Source: Ochotona curzoniae (Eukaryota > Chordata > Mammalia > Lagomorpha > Ochotonidae). Taken from it: DNA of 64,000 nt. The position numbers and the translations under genes were made by a program. A model generated the notes under the pieces. It did no database searches. It saw only the letters and a list, made by a program, of their open reading frames with translations, and had not been told where the DNA came from. Shown piece after piece: positions 57,800-64,000 of the stretch (position 1 is its first letter; every line of letters starts with the position of its first letter). The stretch lies in contig NW_024467121.1 in NCBI RefSeq assembly GCF_017591425.1, positions 18,240,707 through 18,304,706 of the forward strand, written 5' to 3'.

Positions 57800-58072
57800 G
57801 CATGCCATGTGGATGCCAGTTCTGGTCCTGGTTGCTGCACTTCCAATCCAGCTCCTTGCTAATGTGCTTGGGAAAAGCAACAGGGGATGCCCAAGCAGCT
57901 GGGCTCCTGTCACTTACATGGGATACTTGAGTGATGCTCCTGGCCTCAGCCTGATCCAGCCCCGGTTGACAGTGATCTGTGGAGCGGAGCAGTGGATGGA
58001 AGAATCTCCTCCTAATCTCTCTCTCTCTCTCTCTTTCTTTTCATAACTCTGACTTTCAAGTACAATGAATGC
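57800..58072 (+). mobile_element. CSINE, sense, head eroded
   Basis: 'atgtggatgccagttctggt' to 'aactctgactttcaagtaca', including a TC run at 58016-58033. Confidence 0.82.
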
Positions 58073-59207
58073 AGAAATGTTATATGTGATTGTAGGATGC
58101 TGCCTCTTGGGACTGTGCTTCTCCATGCCTGGAGAAGACAGATTTCACTGCAGAATACGCACAGACAGAAGACATTTTGTTTTAAGATTAAGGTAACTTC
58201 TTTCTTTTTTCATATTATGTTTGTATTTATTTTTAAAAACCAAAGATCCTATCATCTGATGAAGAAGATGTTCCAGAAAATGGCATCATTTTATCCTGTG
58301 CACCACCCGTAACGTGGGCTATGGCAAGCCTCACACATAGAGGGGAAGGGGGATACAACAGCACCTACAATGTGGTCTAAACACACACCTTCACTAAGGG
58401 AGAATGTTTTACACAGGAGGAGAGGTAAAGAGGGCCAGGTAGGCAAGAAAGGCAAGGCAGAGAAGTGTGGTTGGCCATTTTGGCCTTCCCCTCTGTGTGT
58501 CTGACCCACAGCCAGGCCAGAGCCTCTGATATCACCCAGCAAGTATTTGGAGCTATTGTTAACATAGCTGCTGCCCCAGGACATTCCATCTGGAGGTCCC
58601 TTGCCAGCAGAGGGCTTCATCTTCTGATAGGGCCTGAAGCCCCAGGAACACAGACTGTTGCTGGGAATGGCAGCTGCTGGACTAACCACCTGGACTGCTT
58701 CCTTGGGGAGACCTGCCAGCCTCTCCTCTCTACTTGTCTCTGGGTCCTTCTCACTCTTACTACATTCTAACTTGAAGGGCTGCCCTTGGCTTCATCATTG
58801 GTGAAGAAAAAGCCTGGAATGGGGTGGCCAGACCCACTAAGGTATTTGATGGGCCAGGCCAGAAACAGTACCTTGGTTCCTGGCCTTGCACACTCAAGGC
58901 TCCCCACCCCCACCAAGAGGAGGGAAGAGCCCACAAAACACCAGCTTCTCTTCTGCCTTCTTTTGGGAGCCTCTTCCTATGCAGGATATCCCAACAAGGG
59001 AACTTGCCTTCAGCAGTCATCCACTTAGTCACTGAGACCCCAGAAACCACTCAACTTACGATGTCTTTGCGCCCACTGAGAATTGGTGAAGTTGGTTCCA
59101 TTAAATGTCACTTGAGGGTGGGCAATGGGGTAGTGGCGCTGGAAACTGACAATCCAAAACAGCATTCAGGATTGAACATTTATTTGTCAGCAGTCTTGCT
59201 AAGTATT
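58073..59207. other. No feature seen
   Basis: Intergenic; overlapping frames on both strands at 58.3-59.1 kb carry no recognisable domain. Confidence 0.4.
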
Positions 59208-59533
59208 TTTTTTTTTTAAAGATTTATCTTATTTTTATTGGAAAGGCAGATATACAGAGAGGAGAGACAGAGAGGAAGATCTTCCATCTGATGATTCACT
59301 CCCCCAAGTAAGCGCAATGGCCGATGCTATGCCCATCTGAAGCCAGGAGCCTCCTCCAGATCTCTCGTGAGGGTGCAGGGTCCCAAAACTTTGGGCTGTC
59401 CTCAACTGCTTTCCCAGGCCACAGGCAGGGAGCTGGAAGGGAAGCGGGGCTGCCGGGATTAGAACTGGTGCCCATATGGGATCCTGGAAATGCAAGGTGA
59501 GGACCTTAACTAGTGCGCCATCGCACCGGGCCC
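59208..59533 (-). mobile_element. CSINE, antisense, full length, young, 9-bp TSD
   Basis: Direct repeat tcttgctaa at 59194-59202 and 59534-59542. Inverted head 'gcgccatcgcaccgggccc' is intact. Confidence 0.93.
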
Positions 59534-59573
59534 TCTTGCTAATGATTTTATACAGATTGCCTTAATTGTCATG

Positions 59574-59848
59574 ATGAACTAGCAATGTGGTACAGCACGT
59601 ATAGTTGTTGCCTGTGATGCCAGCATTTCATGTTTGTTCTGGCTCAAGATGGCTGTTCCGCTTCTGATCCAGCTCCCTGCTAATGCACTTGGGAAAACAG
59701 CAAAAGATGGCTCAATGCTTGGGTCCCTGCACCCTAATGGGAGATGCCTAGCTTCAGATGTTATGGCCATTTGGGTAGTGAGCAAGTAGATAGAAGCTTT
59801 CTCTCTTTGTGTCTGTAACTGCCTTTCAAATAAGTAAATGAATCTTGA
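59574..59848 (+). mobile_element. CSINE, sense, diverged
   Basis: 'atgtggtacagcacgtatag' to 'ctgcctttcaaataagtaaa'. Divergently placed next to the young copy. Confidence 0.8.
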
Positions 59849-60720
59849 CAAAAATATAAATGAAAAGAAGATGCAGTCTTCACTCAAAGTCAGAGTCAGA
59901 GCACACAGCAACAATCCAGAAACAGGGAGCAGGCAGCCAGGTAGAAGGATACCTGGGGCCATGCAACAGGCTGAAGCCAAGGTATGCTGCTTAGACTGCA
60001 AGGCTATGCCAGAGGTCAGACAGCCCCCAAATTCCCTTCTGTCTATGGATGGGAAGCTGGTGAAGAGCACACGAGAAGTAGCAGCCATGATGTCTACCCT
60101 CACAGCCCCACAATCCCTGAGTGGCACCTGGGAGTAGGGAGATGCAGACACAGGTGCTTGCCAGAACCTACATGGGTCCCAAGTTCACGGGGTGACCATA
60201 GGAGCAAAAGCGGAGTCTGCCCCATCAGTCTGAGGGAGTGTCACTTACCTCAAAGTCATCCAGTTCTTGAGTGTTTTTATATGTTGAGGACAATAAATAC
60301 TCAAGGAGCAAGGGCCTGCCTGTTTGCCCGCTGCCTGTTTTCTTAACCAACAATCTCCACCCAGGGGCTGACCCTGGGCACAGTGTGGCCAAGCATTTGA
60401 AATCAGGACTGAAGGCTGTAGTCACAGGACAGCCCATCCCACCACAGAAAGTGGGTGAGGCCTCAAGACCGAGAAGACATGTTCCTGCCTCCCTCGGGCT
60501 GCTAGGACTCAGGAGGTAAAGCTTCCTTGAAGGTGTGTGGTTTGGGGTGGAGTGTGGAGCCTCAGAAAGTGTGGTTTCCATTGACCCATGAAGCAGGCTC
60601 TAAGAGAGCCTTTTGGGATCCCTTAACAAAGGGAAGATGCTATTGACTCTAGTTGTGGTAGGCTTGGGGACCATGGGGCGGGCCACTGTCCAGCCACACC
60701 ACCATTCCTTATTTCCTGCT
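59849..60720. other. No feature seen
   Basis: Intergenic; nothing recognised. Confidence 0.45.
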
Positions 60721-61045
60721 TTTTTTTTTTTTAAAGAGTTATTTACTTGAAAGGCAGAGTTATAACATGGGTTTTAGGAGTCGGATCTTTCATGCGTTGA
60801 TGCACTCCCCAAATGGCCATAATGGCTGGAGCTAGGCTGGTCTGAATCGAGGAGCCCAGAGCTTTTTCTAGATCTCCCATGTGGGTGCAGGAACCCAAGG
60901 ACTTGGGCCATCTTCCACTGCTCTCTGGATGCATTAACAAGAAGATGAATGGGAAACAGAGCAGCTTGGATTCAAAATTGGCACCCATAAGGGATGCTGG
61001 TATTGTAGGTGGTGGTTTTACCCATTATGCCACAACACCAGCCCT
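60721..61045 (-). mobile_element. CSINE, antisense
   Basis: 'ttttttttttttaaagagtt' to 'tatgccacaacaccagccct'. Confidence 0.88.
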
Positions 61046-61310
61046 TCTTTCTTGTTTTTTTCTGAAGGGAGAGAATGGCTCTACTATACCAAACAAAGGT
61101 CACAACATGGCTATGAACAAACTGACTATTGTATCTCAATGTGGCTTCTCCCAAGACCTTGTTTGCCCAATCTACGTCGGCAGTGTCCTTGCTCAGAACA
61201 AAATAGCTACCACTATACTGACAGGGCAGGTCTCAGAAGTTCTTACTTTTCTAAAAATGCCATTTGTGGGTTTGAAAGGCAATGATCAAACCTATTTTTA
61301 ATTAGAAAAC

Positions 61311-61612
61311 TTTTTTTTTTATTTAATTGAAGAGGCAGAATGACAAACAGTGGTGGCCACGAGCACTCATATACACTGGTTCACTTCTCAAATGCCGCTA
61401 ACAGCTATGGTTGAGCCAGGCTGACACCAGGAGCTGAGAACAAAATCCAAGCGTTCCAGGAGGGCAAGGGGAACCTAATTACTTGAGCCGTCACTGCTGC
61501 CTCCCAGGCTGTGCATTAGCAGGAAGCTGGAGTCAGGAGCCAGCCCGAGCCATGTCTTGGAACCAGTACTTCAATAATAGACACAGTGTCTTTACCACGA
61601 GGGCCACACACC
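61311..61612 (-). mobile_element. Older CSINE, antisense
   Basis: 'tatttaattgaagaggcaga' to 'taccacgagggccacacacc'. Confidence 0.7.
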
Positions 61613-62011
61613 CATCCCAAAGGCTGTCTCTTGTGACTCAAAGGTGGGAGATGTCAACAGACACCTTTGCAGCGCAGAACAGGCATAAGGAAGTGACCTG
61701 CATTCCAGGGCACGAGCTGCCTTAAAAAAGCACCAGAGGCTATGTGGCTCCTACAGCTGACTTCCAGGGTTAAGGGGCCAGCAGGACAGGACTGGGGTGG
61801 GGCCCCTCTCCCCAGCTTGCAGGCAGCAATCACTTTCTTTTTGGGTCCTCATGTGGCCTTTCTTCTAAGCTTGCTCACGTGGAATGGGGACCAGCAGGAG
61901 CACATCAGCCTATCTCCCTCTTCTAATAAAGAAGATAGTCTGCTGGCTTAGGGCACATACTTTTGAACCCATTTAGCCTTTGCTGTCTAAGGACCCATCT
62001 CCAGTAGAGTT
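61613..62011. other. No feature seen
   Basis: Intergenic sequence leading into the TG-rich tract. Confidence 0.45.
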
Positions 62012-62394
62012 AACATGTGTGTGTGTGTTTCTGTGTGTATGTTTCTGTGTCTGTGCATATCTGTACATGTCTGGGTATGTATTACTGCATGTCTAGTGTG
62101 TGTCTGCGTCCCTATGTGTTTGTATGTATCTGGATGTGTATTGGTATGTGCCTACGTCTATGTTCACGTATGTGTCTCTGTGTGCATCTGTCTACATGTC
62201 TGTGTGTATATATCCATGTCTGTATATACATGTGTCTATGTCTTTGTGTCTGTGCCTGCATGTCTATGTATATACATATTTGTGTACATGTGTGTCTGTC
62301 CATGTGTTTATGTGTGTCTGTCAGTATGCCTATGTGTGTCTGTCCATGTGTCTGTATGTATGTGTGTCTGTATGTGTCTGTATGTATGGAGGTA
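62012..62394. repeat. Degenerate TG-rich tract (TGTCTGTATGTG-like)
   Basis: About 380 bp built from TGTG, TGTC, TATG and CATG words with no perfect period. All three + frames stay open for long stretches (Cys/Val-rich), which is a composition artefact and not coding. Confidence 0.85.
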
Positions 62395-62467
62395 AGGCAT
62401 CAACATGAATTTGGGGAGGACACAGCTCCCTCCACAACAAAGCTTAAGACAGCCTCACAGCACCCTC

Positions 62468-62545
62468 TTGAATTACCAGTGAGGAAACAGAGCCTCAGAG
62501 AGGTTAAATGACAGGCTGAGGATCACACTGCCTGGTCTCAAGGAC
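62468..62545 (-). mobile_element. MIR fragment, antisense
   Basis: 'gaggaaacagagcctcagag' then 'aggttaaatgacaggctgag' is the inverted MIR core. Confidence 0.75.
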
Positions 62546-63360
62546 AATACCTTCCAGCTGTCCTAGATGCGCTCTTCAGGAACAGAGTCTTGTTTATGGG
62601 AAAAGCAAGGGCACAGGGGGAGTAAGCCCACCCCCAAACCTGAAAGATTCAGCCAACACCTCAGGAAAACTTCCTGTTTGAAAAACATGTGGTTTTCTGG
62701 AATGTGTGGCTGAAGGCGGCAGTTTGGCACGGTTTGGAGATGGACATCTCCATTGCCTACAGACCTTCGTCCACAGAGGTTTTCATGACAGAGGTCTCCA
62801 TGATGGAGGTTAGGAGACCACTGATCTGGATACTGAAATCAAGGCTTGCCAGCAGGAAATAGGCACCAGGGGAAAAAAATCTGCCTGTGCATATCCCTGG
62901 CACAGCAGCTGGACCTTGGAGGTGTGGGCAGGCATACGGCATGTGAAGGGCTATTTACTTTGGTTAGGCAATGCAGATAAGTCACCCTAGCCTTTCTGTT
63001 TATATTTGCACACAAGGGCCCAAAGTTTTGGTGGGCAAGGTCAGGCCCAGAGCATGCAGGAGGAGCTGCAGGAAGCTGACAAGCTGGGTCAAGGTCCATT
63101 ACTGGGAGGCTGCTATCAGCTACCTAGGAAATGGGGTGGAGATGTGCAGGGAGTGGAGCCAAGGGCAGCCAGGAAACCCATCTCCCTGGCAGAACAAGGG
63201 ACCTGACACCTTTCCCTGTGCTTGCTTGTTCTCTTTCTCTCACCACACTGCTCCCCAGACAGTTTTGTCCCATCCTTGGCCAAAGAATTTTTTCTTCAAA
63301 AACTAAGTTTTGATGAACACTATTCTCATTGTAGCAGGCCTCCAGCCTAGCAGACAAGAA
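62546..63360. other. No feature seen
   Basis: A local near-repeat 'cagaggttttcatgacagag' / 'cagaggtctccatgatggag' at 62775-62808; otherwise unrecognised. Confidence 0.4.
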
Positions 63361-63600
63361 GAGGCTGACTGGGTTGCTCACACACTGGAGTACCAGGGAT
63401 ATATTCCTGGCTCGCAAATCCAAGCTTCCTGCTAATGCAGACCCTTGGAGGCAGCAGGTGATGGCTCAAGTACCTGACTTGGGTTCCTGCCACCCACATG
63501 GGAGACTTGTATTGAGTCCCACCTTTGGCCTGGCCCAGTCCTAGGTATTGTGGGCATTTGCAAAGTGATCCATTAAAGGAGAGTCAGTCTCTCTCTCCCT
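63361..63600 (+). mobile_element. Older CSINE, sense, tail lost
   Basis: 'cttcctgctaatgcagaccc' and 'cccacatgggagacttgtat' in correct order. Confidence 0.72.
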
Positions 63601-63839
63601 CGATGAACAAATAACACTCATACCCAGGTGGGGAAGACCAGCATCCTCAGCCTCTCCAGAAATTCTTAGCAAGGGCTCCTGTTTCTGGTATCATCTTTGG
63701 CAACCAGTTTGTGATTCTGTGGAATTCTTTCATATATACATTGTTGGGATTCGCCAACCTCATATAGCATCACGGTCTCTTCCAGCACAAAGGCCCACTG
63801 ACCTAGACCTGGGAGTAGCCACTAAGGTTGGAGGACAGG

Positions 63840-64000
63840 AGAGAGTCGGTAGCAATCTTTTACCATTGGTTCACTCCCCAAATGCTCACAACAGCAGCCA
63901 CAACAGGGTGGGCCAGGCCAATGCCAACAGGCCTGAATTCCATCTAGGTCTCCCATGCTGATGGAGGGGCTCACCTTGCTGCCTCCCAGCTTGTATAAAG
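63840..64000 (-). mobile_element. CSINE, antisense, cut by window end
   Basis: 'ttggttcactccccaaatgc' and 'taggtctcccatgctgatgg' are inverted body blocks; the head lies beyond the window. Confidence 0.75.

Noticed and set aside
57375..58046. 223-codon open frame
   Set aside because: The C-terminal third is CSINE sequence and the first part matches nothing; likely chance.
62015..62511. Cys/Val-rich open frames of up to 164 codons
   Set aside because: Produced by the TG-rich low-complexity tract, open in several frames at once.
32911..64000. UPF2 or another neighbouring gene
   Set aside because: Human synteny predicts UPF2 downstream of PROSER2, but I recognised no exon on either strand; it probably lies beyond the window.

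Overview
The window is mammalian nuclear DNA and looks lagomorph, most likely a pika (Ochotona). The evidence is more than 50 copies or fragments of one tRNA-headed SINE of about 330 bp. Its body matches the lagomorph CSINE ('C repeat') family. The youngest copies carry the sense-strand ending 'gtaataaaaataaataaat'. Large introns, GT-AG splice sites and ancient mammal-wide repeats (MIR/L2-like, MER5-like, MaLR LTR) fit the same picture. The species call rests on recall of SINE style, not on a search.

One protein-coding gene is visible: PROSER2 (C10orf47 in human), on the + strand. Its three coding exons lie at 16049-16186, 28519-28771 and 31333-32375. They splice into one uninterrupted frame of 477 codons plus stop. 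The first coding exon begins at about 15968 with 81 nt of leader, and this leader contains a 10-codon upstream ORF in strong start context. The noncoding first exon and the promoter are not visible and probably lie left of the window. The 3' UTR follows the stop, with a candidate ATTAAA poly(A) signal at 32885.

Layout: 1-15967 is partial intron 1, rich in SINEs. It also holds a 36-nt U2 snRNA retropseudogene with perfect 15-bp target-site duplications, and a degenerate minisatellite near 4.9-5.1 kb. 16187-28518 is intron 2, with a mosaic of SINE pieces at 18.2-19.5 kb. 28772-31332 is intron 3, with a SINE nested inside a SINE. 32.9-64 kb is intergenic: SINEs, one old MaLR solo LTR (about 43985-44312), a hAT MER5-like fragment, MIR/L2-like pieces, a 385-bp TG-rich tract at 62.0-62.4 kb, and an insertion of about 3 kb at 53907-56883. 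That insertion has a degenerate 55-75 bp repeat core and is bracketed by a perfect 17-bp direct repeat.

PROSER2 is a Pro/Ser-rich, probably disordered protein of poorly known function. It shares a short acidic N-terminal motif and a C-terminal Arg/Leu motif with its paralogue SARG (C1orf116). I found no second gene, and in particular no exon of UPF2, the next gene expected from human synteny. The most unusual items are the 3-kb repeat-core insertion, the U2 micro-pseudogene and the well-placed PROSER2 uORF.
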